Part shown: one piece after another, positions 8,962 through 17,048 of the stretch
Position numbering within the stretch: the stretch's first letter is position 1
How the letters are laid out: every line of letters starts with the position of its first letter
Assembly (NCBI GenBank): GCA_965215145.1
Contig: OZ244038.1
Location: 2,232,001 to 2,296,000, forward strand
Origin: G965215145 sp965215145
Lineage (GTDB): Bacteria; Bacteroidota; Rhodothermia; Rhodothermales; JANQRZ01
DNA length: 64,000 nt
Reading direction: 5' to 3'
The notes under the pieces: model-generated
What the model saw: only the letters and a program-made list of their open reading frames with translations
The model's database searches: none
What the model was told of the DNA's origin: nothing
Translations under genes and position numbers: made by a program

Positions 8962-10455
8962 CTACGCGGCTGCCCTCCCGCTGCGCCGCACCACAACCCC
9001 GACGGCGAGCGTGACGGCCACCCCGAGCGCGGGGTAGAGCGGCCACGCCAGCCACCCGGACGTGACCGCGATGGTGAGTCCCAGGATCGTGATTGCGAAT
9101 GCAATAACAGCCCCTCGCGGGCGCACCGCCCACCCGCTCAGCCCCAGCGCGAACGCCCCCAGCAGCCCCCCGTAGGTGAACGACGCGATCCCCAGCCCGA
9201 GCTCCACGACCGGGTTCTCGACCGAGCGGAACAAGAGCGCGAACCCGCCGAGCACCGCCGCCCACCCGAGCACGGCCCACCGCCCCGTCCGCAGCGCCCG
9301 CTCCTCCTCCGCCTCACCACCTGCCCTGCCGCCGTCCGGCCGCAGCAGATCGAACACCGTCGAGGAGGCCAGCGCCGAGAGCGACGACGACAGCGTGCTC
9401 ATCGCCGCCGCGACGATGCCGGCCAAGAGCAGCCCCGCCACCCCCGGCGGCATCTCCTCGACGATGAACTTCGGGAACACCTCGTCGGCGCGGTCGAGCC
9501 CGAGCGCGGCCGGGTCGGCGCCGCCGTAGTGGACCCATAGCAGCAGCCCGAGCACGAGGAACAGCCCGAACTGGAGCACCACCCCGACGCCGCTGCCGAC
9601 GAGCGCACGGCGGCCGTCGCGGAGGCTGCGGCACGCGAGGAGCCGCTGCACGATGAGCTGGTCGGTGCCGTGCGAGGCCATCGCGAAGCACGCCCCGCCG
9701 ACGAGCGCGACGGGCAGCACGTTCGGGCTCCGCAGCCACTCCCCCACCGGCATCCCGAGCCCGAGGTCCACGACCCGCGTCTTCCCTACCGCTGCCGCCT
9801 CGGCCCCCCACCCGGCCGGAGCCTCCACCAGCAACGTTCCCACCGCCAGCACCGCGCCGCCGACGTAGACTGCGAGTTGTAAGACGTCCATCCACACCAC
9901 CGCCCGGAGCCCGCCGACGAGGGTGTAGAGCGCCGTCGCCACGGCGAGGCCGAGGATGATCTCCGGGTAGCCCAGCTCGACGCCGGCCGAAAGCGCGATC
10001 ACGCGGATCGGGATGGCCGTGGCGAAGAGCCGCACGCCGTCGGCGAGGAGACGGGTGAGGAGGAACGTCGCCGCCGCGAGCCGCTGCATCCCGGTGCCGA
10101 AGCGGGCGCCGAGGAAGGCGTAGGCCGTGGTGAAGCCGCCGCGGAAGTAGCGCGGCAGGAGCACCGCCGCCACGACGACGCGGCCGAGCAGGAACCCGAC
10201 GGCGAGCTGGAGGAAGACGAGGGAGCCGCCGTAGGCCACGGCCGGCACGCCGATCACGGTCAGCGTGCTCGTCTCGGTGGCGACGATGGAGCCCGTCACG
10301 GCCCACCACGGGAGGTCGCGTCCGCCGAGGAAGTAGTCGGTCGCCGAGCGCTGGCGCCCGCCGGCCCACAGCCCGAGCGCGACGACTCCTACCAAATAGA
10401 TCGCAATAACAGCAGCGTCGAGCGCCGTTAAGCCCTCCGCCGCGCCGGCCTCCAT
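8962..10455 (-). CDS. Sodium:solute symporter (SSS family)
   Basis: This encodes 497 residues with about 13 predicted membrane segments. Family signatures include SATDYFLGGRDLPWWAVTGSIVATETS near the N-terminus, RYFRGGFTTAYAFLGARFG and FGTGMQRL. The start at 10455 is taken because it precedes TM1. Substrate (sugar, amino acid or other) is not evident. The start overlaps the stop of the upstream DUF6913-like gene by 1 bp, so the two are probably one operon. AT-rich GCAATAAC patches occur at 9101-9108 and 10403-10410. Confidence 0.9.
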   Translation of the reverse strand: MEAGAAEGLTALDAAVIAIYLVGVVALGLWAGGRQRSATDYFLGGRDLPWWAVTGSIVATETSTLTVIGVPAVAYGGSLVFLQLAVGFLLGRVVVAAVLLPRYFRGGFTTAYAFLGARFGTGMQRLAAATFLLTRLLADGVRLFATAIPIRVIALSAGVELGYPEIILGLAVATALYTLVGGLRAVVWMDVLQLAVYVGGAVLAVGTLLVEAPAGWGAEAAAVGKTRVVDLGLGMPVGEWLRSPNVLPVALVGGACFAMASHGTDQLIVQRLLACRSLRDGRRALVGSGVGVVLQFGLFLVLGLLLWVHYGGADPAALGLDRADEVFPKFIVEEMPPGVAGLLLAGIVAAAMSTLSSSLSALASSTVFDLLRPDGGRAGGEAEEERALRTGRWAVLGWAAVLGGFALLFRSVENPVVELGLGIASFTYGGLLGAFALGLSGWAVRPRGAVIAFAITILGLTIAVTSGWLAWPLYPALGVAVTLAVGVVVRRSGRAAA

Positions 10456-11042
10456 CACCCGACGGGCCGGGCGCCGCGCACGTCCTGCGTCTGCTCCGCG
10501 AGCACGGGCGGACGGATCTTCGCCAACGTCTCGCCCAGTCCTTCGAGCACGCCGCTCAGCGCCCCCTCCCCCGTGACCGCGAGGTCGAACAGCGGCTCGG
10601 GGTCCTCCACAGCGGTAACGCTGTGGAGCCCGATGCGGAACGCCGCGGGCGAGGCCGCCGCGAGCACGACCGAGGCGAGGTCGGACGGGTCGGCGAGGCA
10701 GAGGGCGACGTCCGGCCCCGACGCCCACACCCGCTCGGTAAAGGACCGCTTCGGGAGGCCGAGGCGGTCGAGGTCGGTGGGCGCGAGCACCTCCACGCGG
10801 CCGATGTAGCCCGCCGGCGGCGTCGCGATGGCGCCGGCCGGGCGGACGGGGGTGACGAGCGCGGGGTCGAGGCCGAGCCCGTCTACGAACCGCCACGCCT
10901 CCTTCGCCGCCCCGTCGTCGGCGGGGAGGACGAGGAGCACGCGGCGCTGCGCGGGGTCCGGGTTCCACGGCCGCACGGTGCGATCGCGCACGCGCTTGAG
11001 CGCGCGGCGCCGGGTGAGGCGGGCCTTGAGGTCGTCGAGCAA
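10455..11042 (-). CDS. DUF6913-like protein
   Basis: This encodes 195 residues, with no signal peptide or TM segment. The pattern LGLPKRSFTERVWASGPDVALCLADPSD, followed by AFRIGLHS, resembles the Bacteroidota-restricted DUF6913 family, whose function is unknown. It is directly upstream of, and overlapping, the sodium:solute symporter gene, suggesting co-transcription. The family assignment is from memory of the motif pattern. Confidence 0.65.
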   Translation of the reverse strand: MLDDLKARLTRRRALKRVRDRTVRPWNPDPAQRRVLLVLPADDGAAKEAWRFVDGLGLDPALVTPVRPAGAIATPPAGYIGRVEVLAPTDLDRLGLPKRSFTERVWASGPDVALCLADPSDLASVVLAAASPAAFRIGLHSVTAVEDPEPLFDLAVTGEGALSGVLEGLGETLAKIRPPVLAEQTQDVRGARPVG

Positions 11043-11434
11043 CAGGGGCGGGTTCGGGTCCGCGGGAAGCTACGGCGGGCGGTGCCTGGAGTTCGACTCC
11101 TGAGGCTCTCCCGTTTATCGGGATCCGTCTGCTCGTGCTGCTGCTCGTCGTGCTATTCCCCAAGCCCCGTGCTAGGGCTTCTGCATTCTGCATTTTGTGC
11201 TGCGGCTTCTCGTGAGAGAGGCGCCGTGGGGAGGGGAGTGCTATGCGGACCCGTTCGGCATAGCACAATGGGAGCATCAAGGAGTCTGCCTGCGCGGAGC
11301 CGCTCGGATGGGCTTGGGTCCTTCGTATAGGCGGCCGTATCCTTGAGGCGTCAGTGCGCGTGCGTCTACATCAGCCTCGTGCTATGCGGATCGGATCCGG
11401 TTTCACCGACTCGCGCTATGCCGCACCGCGCCGC
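11043..11434. other. Non-coding stretch with inverted and direct repeats at the second array edge
   Basis: I see no convincing gene in this stretch. GTGCTATGC (11238-11246) and GCATAGCAC (11258-11266) form a 9-bp inverted repeat. A second GTGCTATGCGGA lies at 11379-11390, matching 11238-11249, and CGCTATGCCGCAC follows it. These may be remains of decayed cassettes or attC stems at the left edge of the second array segment. Confidence 0.45.
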
Positions 11435-11451
11435 TCAGTGACTGGTTAGGC
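11435..11451 (+). other. right-half attC remnant (site 4)
   Basis: The sequence ...CAGTGACTG-GTTAGGC carries an R' core at 11445-11451 but no recognisable L''/R'' partner. The cassette that follows begins GTTAGGCGGCC, exactly complementary to the R'' of attC 5 (12502-12512). This confirms that 11445/11446 is a real cassette boundary. The TGACTG|GTTA junction recurs at 14131-14140. Confidence 0.6.
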
Positions 11452-11585
11452 GGCCTCAACCCCGGGGCGATTGCGGTGACGGCCCTTGGTCAGTGGGACT
11501 TTCCTATCTTGAAGCCCTCTAAAGCTTCGCAACCGCACACCCGATCACCTGTAGAACCCGCGTTCCAGGACAAAAAGGCCCTCTC

Positions 11586-12005
11586 ATGCCTCACATCGCC
11601 GATCCCGCCTCCGAGAAGCAGGGCTTCTTCAGCAGCAACCAGGCCGCCCTGGCAAAGCTGCGGCATATCCAGGCGCTTGTTGAGAAGGACGATGAGAAAG
11701 CGCCCGAGCCGGGCCTCTCCGACGCCCTACTGTCACTACTGTCCCCACGCCCTGCCCATCAGCCGGCCTCGTACCACGAGGAATTGAGCGCGTTGAGCAA
11801 GCTCATCTCGGCTACAGCGGAGGTTGTGGAGAAGGGGATTCTTACCGAGAGCGAGGCGGAATCGGTGATCAACCATGTCCTCGCCGCCTTCGTAGGCCGC
11901 CGCGTTGACAAGCTCGTTGACGGGCTCTTTTCACGCCCCCACACTCGTTGGTACCTAACAGCCTCGCACCACGTCTATGACAGGATCGGACACTCCTCAG
12001 AATGA
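11586..12005 (+). CDS. Cassette protein of unknown function (gene A of a two-gene cassette)
   Basis: This encodes 139 residues, mostly helical, with no family I recognise. The middle (residues 60-110) contains heptad-like leucines. Cysteine and secretion signals are absent, so it is probably cytoplasmic. The coding end overlaps the next gene's start by 29 bp in another frame, which argues for translational coupling. Both genes sit in a cassette running from 11446 to attC 5. Base composition is less GC-rich than the flanking core genes, consistent with acquisition. Confidence 0.6.
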   Translation: MPHIADPASEKQGFFSSNQAALAKLRHIQALVEKDDEKAPEPGLSDALLSLLSPRPAHQPASYHEELSALSKLISATAEVVEKGILTESEAESVINHVLAAFVGRRVDKLVDGLFSRPHTRWYLTASHHVYDRIGHSSE

Positions 12006-12429
12006 GGGCACCCCGGAAGGGGAAGAGAACAACGTGCCCTCAGTGACCGGACGGAGCGAGGGCGATCCGGGCGACGGTCCAGAAGACATTCCTTTCTCGG
12101 ACGCCGAGGAGTTTCAGGGAGCCCTAGGCAAGCTCTCGGAGCGTGAGCCTCAGATCGCCTCTATGGTGACGGGGATGATGGGTATGGGCATGATGGGTAA
12201 CCCCCTCCATCAGAAGATGGATGGGAGTCACATCACCCAGCTTCTCGATCTTGCCCATAAGCACGACGAGCGGGAGTACGAGTTGAGGAAGCAGACCCTG
12301 TCGGACGAGAAGGACGACAGGACGGGCGACCGACGCTACATCTTCGCGTCCTTCGTTATCGTGACCGGGCTTTTCATTGCGCTGCTTCTGGTGTTCGAGG
12401 ACAAGCCGGAGATCTTGATCCGTCCTTGA
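11977..12429 (+). CDS. Cassette membrane protein of unknown function (gene B of a two-gene cassette)
   Basis: This encodes 150 residues. An acidic, disordered N-terminus is followed by a methionine/glycine-rich patch (MVTGMMGMGMMGN, about residues 63-75). A charged helix comes next, and one C-terminal TM segment (about 124-143, IFASFVIVTGLFIALLLVF). It would be tail-anchored with the bulk in the cytoplasm. The Met/Gly patch resembles a hydrophobic or metal-binding segment, but I do not recognise the family. It overlaps gene A and probably works with it. Confidence 0.6.
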   Translation: MTGSDTPQNEGTPEGEENNVPSVTGRSEGDPGDGPEDIPFSDAEEFQGALGKLSEREPQIASMVTGMMGMGMMGNPLHQKMDGSHITQLLDLAHKHDEREYELRKQTLSDEKDDRTGDRRYIFASFVIVTGLFIALLLVFEDKPEILIRP

Positions 12430-12505
12430 CGGGCCTCGGTGGACTCGTGAGCGGTTTCATCGGTGGTTGGGGACTAGGCAAGAAACGAGACGACTAACTA
12501 CGGCC

Positions 12506-12635
12506 GCCTAACCCGCCGCTGCAGGCCGACGAAGGGCGTCAGCGTTCTCGCTTCGGGCGGGGCGGCTGTGTCTCCGTAGCTTCGACTGACCACCCCGCCC
12601 CCAGCCCTTCGCGGCTGAGCGTCCATCTGTTCTAC
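12506..12635 (+). other. attC recombination site 5
   Basis: R'' GCCTAAC (12506-12512) and R' GTTCTAC (12629-12635). L'' is GCCG-A-CGAAGGGC with the extrahelical A at 12529, pairing perfectly with L' GCCCTTCG-CGGC (12604-12615). The extended left core GGCCGCCTAAC (12502-12512) is the reverse complement of this cassette's start at 11445-11455 over 11 bp. The loop region holds GC-rich segments able to form a further stem. Confidence 0.9.
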
Positions 12636-13003
12636 AGCGGCCGTGCTCCGGTCTCGCCCCGTGCGGCCGACCACCCCGCCCCGCCCCAGCTCTCCCCGTT
12701 GCGGAGGCTCCGTGCTCGGCGGGCGGGGCGGCGCCTCTCGCCGGTCGTCGGGCGGGGTGGCTCCAGGCCGACAGCACCGCGCCGTCGGGCGAGATCGGAG
12801 GATTGGGTTCGGGGTGCCACGGGCGGGGCGGCTGCGACCCGCGCGTTGTCCGCCCACCCCGCCCGGCGTCACGGGCCGCCGTAGAACCCGCCGCTGCAGG
12901 CCGACCGAGGGCGTCAGGTCTTTCGCGCTGGTCGGGCATCGGCGTATCCTGCGCTCTGACTCACCGCCCCGCTCGTTGCCCTCGGCGGCTGAGCGTCCAT
13001 CTG
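12630..13003 (+). other. Apparently gene-less cassette
   Basis: The cassette begins at the TTCTAC of attC 5 and ends in attC 6, leaving only about 245 bp before the next R''. Frames through it are low-complexity Arg/Pro/Gly or run through the attC. It repeats GC-rich words also found in the attC 5 loop: ACCACCCCGCCCC, and GGGCGGGGCGGCTG at about 12557 and 12829. It may carry a small RNA or promoter, or be a duplicated attC derivative. I see no supported gene. Confidence 0.5.
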
Positions 13004-13009
13004 TTAGGC
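12881..13009 (+). other. attC recombination site 6
   Basis: R'' GTAGAAC (12881-12887) and R' GTTAGGC (13003-13009). L'' is GCCG-A-CCGAGGGC with the extrahelical A at 12904, matching L' GCCCTCGG-CGGC (12978-12989) exactly. The R'' is complementary to its cassette start GTTCTAC (12629-12635), and similarity extends imperfectly further out. Confidence 0.9.
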
Positions 13010-13052
13010 GGCTTACACACGCTAAGCTCGATCACAAACACAAGAATCAAAA

Positions 13053-14096
13053 ATGGCTGACGCAGAAACGCCAACCGAGCCGGACGTCATTGTCTCAGGG
13101 CCGCTCGTGTTCATCAGTCACGATACCCGAGATGCGGATCTAGCCGAAGCGTTCAGCAAGCTCCTCAAGAGCGTCAGCGCCGGAATGATCAAAACATTTC
13201 GCTCCTCAGACAAGAAGGCAGGGGACGGCATTGACTTCGGAGAGGAGTGGTACAAGCGTCTCATGTCGCAGCTTCAGGCAACTTCAGATGTGGTGTGTCT
13301 GTTCACCGAGCGGAGCTTAGACAGGCCTTGGATTCTGTTTGAAGCAGGAGTGGCAAAGGGAAAGCTCGACACACCGGTAGTGGGAGTGGCACTCGGAGTC
13401 CCTCTAAGCCGCGTGAGTGCAGGCCCTTTCTATCAGTTTCAGAACATGGATGATGGCGAAGAGGACTTGACCAAACTCGTGCATCAACTCGCCCGCCGCG
13501 TTCCTGGATTAGAATTAGATCCTGACGTCGTTGAGGCTCAAGTAAAAACTTTTAAGGCAACCGAGTCTTCAATTGTAGAGTCTTTGGGGACCGGAGACGG
13601 GTCGGATTCTGAAACGAGCTCTATAGCTAAGCTTGTGGAGGAGATGAAGACACTTCCTTCACGCGTGGCCGACCGCTTGGTTGATGAAGAGCCGTTCCGC
13701 CGCCGCCGGATGCGAAGGTTCCATCCGATGATGTTTGAAGAGATTATGCACATGTCGGGAGACCCCGGTGATCCGGTCTCTATCCTTATGGCTGCGAGTC
13801 TCGTAAAAGACGACATGCCGTGGCTCTACGAACTTGCAATGGAAGTCTATCGTGCTGCCAAGACCGGAAACGCTGAGACTATCGAGCGCGAACTACATCG
13901 CCTGCATCGCTTCTCCGACATGATGATGCGAGGCCCATTCATAGAAGAGTTCGGCTTTGGGCGCAAGGAACACCATATGATCGCTCGTGAGTTTCCGAGA
14001 ATGCTAGAGCGCACGCTAATGCACACGCTCGATATGCAACAAAAACCGTCTGACAAACTGAAGCCGAAGTCGGAAGACGACGATTCTGATTTATGA
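13053..14096 (+). CDS. TIR-domain protein in an integron cassette (probable defence effector)
   Basis: This encodes 347 residues. An N-terminal TIR domain (about residues 17-135) shows VFISHDTRD at the first strand/loop. It also shows CLFTERSLDRPWILFEAG, where Glu 97 in FEAG is at the position of the catalytic Glu of TIR NAD-degrading enzymes. The C-terminal half is helical and ends in a charged tail. Bacterial TIR proteins commonly deplete NAD or make cyclic-ADPR signals during phage defence; that role here is inference. The gene is clearly more AT-rich than its neighbours. It has an A-rich leader and no Shine-Dalgarno, and fills a single cassette. Confidence 0.82.
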   Translation: MADAETPTEPDVIVSGPLVFISHDTRDADLAEAFSKLLKSVSAGMIKTFRSSDKKAGDGIDFGEEWYKRLMSQLQATSDVVCLFTERSLDRPWILFEAGVAKGKLDTPVVGVALGVPLSRVSAGPFYQFQNMDDGEEDLTKLVHQLARRVPGLELDPDVVEAQVKTFKATESSIVESLGTGDGSDSETSSIAKLVEEMKTLPSRVADRLVDEEPFRRRRMRRFHPMMFEEIMHMSGDPGDPVSILMAASLVKDDMPWLYELAMEVYRAAKTGNAETIERELHRLHRFSDMMMRGPFIEEFGFGRKEHHMIAREFPRMLERTLMHTLDMQQKPSDKLKPKSEDDDSDL

Positions 14097-14121
14097 ACTT
14101 TAGACACAACTATTGCCATAC

Positions 14122-14143
14122 GCCGCCTAATGACTGGTTATGC
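14122..14143 (+). other. internally deleted attC (site 7)
   Basis: GCCGCCTAA (14122-14130) is complementary to the start of the TIR cassette (TTAGGCGGC at 13004), as an R'' core should be. It is followed after only TGACTG by the R' core GTTATGC (14137-14143). The whole L''-loop-L' stem is missing. The site is probably inactive as a folded substrate, so the TIR cassette and the next may now move as one. Confidence 0.7.
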
Positions 14144-14215
14144 CGCAACTGCGCTGCGCCTGGATCGGAAGAGGGCAGAAGGCGTTCTAGCCCAATGAAA
14201 CCAAAGCGCGAGATC

Positions 14216-14428
14216 ATGAAACGTCACGAGGTCTACCATTCCGACCCCGAGATCATGGGCGGCACACCTGTCTTCCAGGGCACCCGCGTCCCCGTACAGA
14301 ACCTTCTTGATTACCTCGCGGCGGGGCGACCACTTGACGACTTTCTCGAGGGATTCCCCGGCGTCAGCCGAGAGCAGGCTGTCGCGTTCCTCGCTCTGGC
14401 GAAGGACGCCGTACTCGCTACCGCTTGA
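14216..14428 (+). CDS. DUF433 antitoxin-like protein (copy 1)
   Basis: This encodes 70 residues. The start at 14216 is preferred over 14195 because it gives the same length and N-terminus as the paralogue at 17786. It carries the DUF433 pattern YHSDPEIMGGTPVFQGTRVPVQNLLDYL, a helix-turn-helix-like fold found in antitoxins paired with PIN-like toxins (VapB45-type). Its stop overlaps the start of the DUF5615 gene (TGATG), typical of toxin-antitoxin operons. By family it neutralises the toxin and may autoregulate. Confidence 0.85.
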   Translation: MKRHEVYHSDPEIMGGTPVFQGTRVPVQNLLDYLAAGRPLDDFLEGFPGVSREQAVAFLALAKDAVLATA

Positions 14429-14751
14429 TGAGAGTGCTGATCGACGAGAGCCTCGATTGGCGACTCAGACGTGGGTTCGACCCAGAGCACGATGTGGTGA
14501 CGGTGCAGTACCGGGGTTGGAGCGGGAAGAAGAACGGGGAGCTTCTTCGTGCGGCGTCGGTGGAGTTCGACGTGCTCGTGACGCTCGATTCGAACTTGGA
14601 GTACCAGCAGAACGTGGCAGCCTTCGACCTCGCCATCATCGTGATACGAGCGGTGAGTTCAGATCTGGCCGACGTTGAGCCAGCACTGCTGGAGATAAAC
14701 GCGCTCTTGCCCTCGGTTCGTCCGGGGCGCTCGTATGTCGTTGCGGCATAA
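14428..14751 (+). CDS. DUF5615 PIN-like toxin (copy 1)
   Basis: This encodes 107 residues. The N-terminal RVLIDESLDWRL matches the first acidic strand of the PIN-like DUF5615 fold. DVLVTLDSNLEYQQN in the middle carries the second acidic site. Members are probable RNases paired with DUF433 antitoxins. It is translationally coupled to the antitoxin (ATG overlapping TGA). Its own TAA stop (14749-14751) lies inside the R'' core of attC 8, showing how tightly the cassette is packed. Confidence 0.85.
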   Translation: MRVLIDESLDWRLRRGFDPEHDVVTVQYRGWSGKKNGELLRAASVEFDVLVTLDSNLEYQQNVAAFDLAIIVIRAVSSDLADVEPALLEINALLPSVRPGRSYVVAA

Positions 14752-14869
14752 CCCGCCGCTGCACGCCGACGAAGGGCTTGGTGGTCTTGCCTCGTGCGAG
14801 CCTCGGCGTCTACTTTGCTTCGTCCTACCGCCGCGCTGCCCTTCGCGGGTGAGCGGCCTTCTGTTATGG
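14746..14869 (+). other. attC recombination site 8
   Basis: R'' GCATAAC (14746-14752) and R' GTTATGG (14863-14869). L'' is CCG-A-CGAAGGGC with the extrahelical A at 14769, pairing with GCCCTTCG-CGG (14838-14848). The extended core TTGCGGCATAAC (14741-14752) is complementary over 12 bp to the start of its cassette at 14137-14148. Confidence 0.9.
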
Positions 14870-14979
14870 AGCCTCCGCACTCGATAGCGTCGTGCCCATC
14901 TGAGCGCACAGTGGATCGTTCCCCTCTCCTACGCGCTTCTCGCTTCACTCACCCAACCTCCCCTCGCCGGGGTACCGCC

Positions 14980-16971
14980 ATGACTCACTGCGTTACACTC
15001 CTCCCTCTTTCCCTCACATTGCTCCTGCTTACGTTCGTCCCAGCGGCGGCGCAGCCGCTCCTCTTTGAGTTTGCCTCCCCGAACGAGGAGCCAAGCGGCG
15101 AATTCGGTACCTCCGTAGCGAGTGTGCCTGACGCTAGTGGGGACGGTGTAGCAGACCTCCTCATCGGAGCGCCCAATGAGGACCCCGGCACTAGCCCCGA
15201 CAACTCAGGCCGGGCCTATCTCTACAGTGGGGCTACTGGTGCCCTCCTTCACACTCTCGCCTCTCCCAACGAGGAGCTAGGCGGCCAATTCGGCTTCTCG
15301 GTTGCAGGAGCACCCGACACCGATGGTGACGGACGGGGCGACCTCCTCATTGGAACTCGAAATGAGAGTCGTGCCTACCTCTTCAGCGGTGCCACCGGTG
15401 CTCTCCTCTTCCAATTCGACTCGCCTACTCTCGGAAATGGCTTCGGCCAATCGGTGGCAGGCGTGTCCGACGCTAACGGTGACGGCAAAGGCGATCTCCT
15501 TATCGCGGACTACGCCCGAAACCGAGTATATCTCTTCAGTGGAGCCACCGGCCTTCTTCTCTTCGATATCTCCTCACCCAATGCAGAAGGAGGCGGGGAT
15601 TTCGGCTTCTCTGTAGCAGGTGTCTCTGACGCTAGTGGCGACGGTCGCGGTGACTTCCTCGTCGGAGCACCCAATGAGGATCCTGGCACGAGCCCCCTGG
15701 GTGCGGGGCGGGCATACCTCTTTAGCGGTGCCACGGGGGCTCTTCTCCACGAACTCCAATCACCCAATGAGGAGAGCAGTGGACGATTCGGTTACTCAGT
15801 TGCAGGCGTACTTGACACCGACGGTGATGGCCGCAGCGATCTCCTCATCGGGGCCGAACGGGAGGACCCTGGCGCGAGCCCTCTCGATGCCGGCCGAGCC
15901 TACCTCTTTAGCGGAGCTACGGGTGCCTTCCTGTACGAACTCCAGTCACCCAATGAGGAGCAGGGCAGTCAGTTCGGCTACTCAGTCGCGGGCGTTCCCG
16001 ACACCGACGGTGACAACCGCGGCGATCTCCTCATCGGAGCTTTTGGTGAGAACGCTAATGCGATCTCAGATACCGGCCGGGCCTATCTCTTCAGTGGGGC
16101 TACCGGTGCTCTCCTCTTCGAAATTCAGTCACCCAATGTGGAGCGGCGCGCGCGCTTTGGAGTCTCGGTCGCAGGCGTACCCGACACCGACGGCGACGGG
16201 CGTGGTGATCTCCTCGTTGGGGCCTACCGCGAGGACCCCGGCGCGAGCCCCACCGACGCCGGCCGTGCTTACCTCTTCAGTGGTGCCGCTGGCTCCGGCT
16301 TCGACCTGACTGCCACCGCCACCACGCCGCTCACCGTCGCCCCCGGCGGCTCAATCACCTTCGCCTACGCCGTCACGAACAACACCGATGCTGCCGTCTC
16401 CGGCGACCTCTTCTTCGTCGCTCGGCAGGGCGCGAACGCTGTCGCCTCGGGCGTGATCGTCTCGGGCACGGTGCAGGCAGGGCAGACCGTCACGAGCACA
16501 TTCACGCAGCCGGTTCCGCAGGGCGCTCCCATCGGCACCTACACCTACGAGTTGAGCATCGGTCAATTCCCCTCGGTGATCGCCGACACCGAGACGTTCA
16601 CGGTCAGCGTTGGCGGCACGGCGCGCACGGGTGGAGCCGTAGCGTGGGCAGTACCGGAGGCCGAGTCGTGGGAGGCTGCCGCATCTTCGGCAGAAGTTGC
16701 GGTGCATGCAGCCGACGCTGCGGTCGCAGCCTACCCGAACCCGTTCCGTCAGCAGACAGCGCTCTCGTTCACGCTGCCCTCGCCGGAGCGGGTGCGGCTG
16801 GCCGTCTACGATGTGCTCGGGCGCGAAGTCGCCGTGCTCTACGACGGCACAGCCGAGGCCGGTCAGCACGAAGCAACCTTCGAGGGGTCGGGTCTGCCGA
16901 GCGGGGTGTACCTCTGGCGGCTCGAAGCAGGAGCCGAGGTGCAGACGGGCCGGCTGACGCTGCTGCGATAG
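14980..16971 (+). CDS. Cassette-borne FG-GAP beta-propeller surface protein with T9SS sorting domain (copy 2)
   Basis: This encodes 663 residues. A signal peptide ends near VPAAAQ. Seven FG-GAP blades follow, each with FGxSVAG..D..GDG..DLLIGA; the third is shortened and diverged (IADYAR). A CARDB-like domain (about 450-550) and a T9SS type A sorting domain at the C-terminus complete it. The leader (14864-14979) and tail closely resemble the cassette at 531-2738, including the TACCGCCATGACTC start context, so the two are recent paralogous cassettes. Expected location is the cell surface; the ligand is unknown. Confidence 0.9.
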   Translation: MTHCVTLLPLSLTLLLLTFVPAAAQPLLFEFASPNEEPSGEFGTSVASVPDASGDGVADLLIGAPNEDPGTSPDNSGRAYLYSGATGALLHTLASPNEELGGQFGFSVAGAPDTDGDGRGDLLIGTRNESRAYLFSGATGALLFQFDSPTLGNGFGQSVAGVSDANGDGKGDLLIADYARNRVYLFSGATGLLLFDISSPNAEGGGDFGFSVAGVSDASGDGRGDFLVGAPNEDPGTSPLGAGRAYLFSGATGALLHELQSPNEESSGRFGYSVAGVLDTDGDGRSDLLIGAEREDPGASPLDAGRAYLFSGATGAFLYELQSPNEEQGSQFGYSVAGVPDTDGDNRGDLLIGAFGENANAISDTGRAYLFSGATGALLFEIQSPNVERRARFGVSVAGVPDTDGDGRGDLLVGAYREDPGASPTDAGRAYLFSGAAGSGFDLTATATTPLTVAPGGSITFAYAVTNNTDAAVSGDLFFVARQGANAVASGVIVSGTVQAGQTVTSTFTQPVPQGAPIGTYTYELSIGQFPSVIADTETFTVSVGGTARTGGAVAWAVPEAESWEAAASSAEVAVHAADAAVAAYPNPFRQQTALSFTLPSPERVRLAVYDVLGREVAVLYDGTAEAGQHEATFEGSGLPSGVYLWRLEAGAEVQTGRLTLLR

Positions 16972-16978
16972 CAACAAC

Positions 16979-17011
16979 GGTGGGGTCCGGCGGCTCACGC
17001 TGCTGGACCCC
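16979..17011 (+). terminator. terminator-like hairpin
   Basis: GGGGTCC just after the stop pairs with GGACCCC (17005-17011). It is the third copy of the hairpin found after each FG-GAP gene in the array. No T-tract follows. Confidence 0.5.
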
Positions 17012-17048
17012 TCCGGCTCAGTTCTGCTTCCTGTCCCCAACCCAACGG

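Noticed and set aside
6196..9540. 1114-residue open frame on the plus strand across the PgpH-like gene
   Set aside because: It is antisense to a well-supported gene and rich in Arg/Gly/Asp/Glu repeats typical of GC-rich shadow frames; no domain is recognisable.
12643..13143. 166-residue plus-strand frame through the gene-less cassette
   Set aside because: It runs through attC 6 and the TIR leader, and is low-complexity Arg/Pro; no start or homology supports it.
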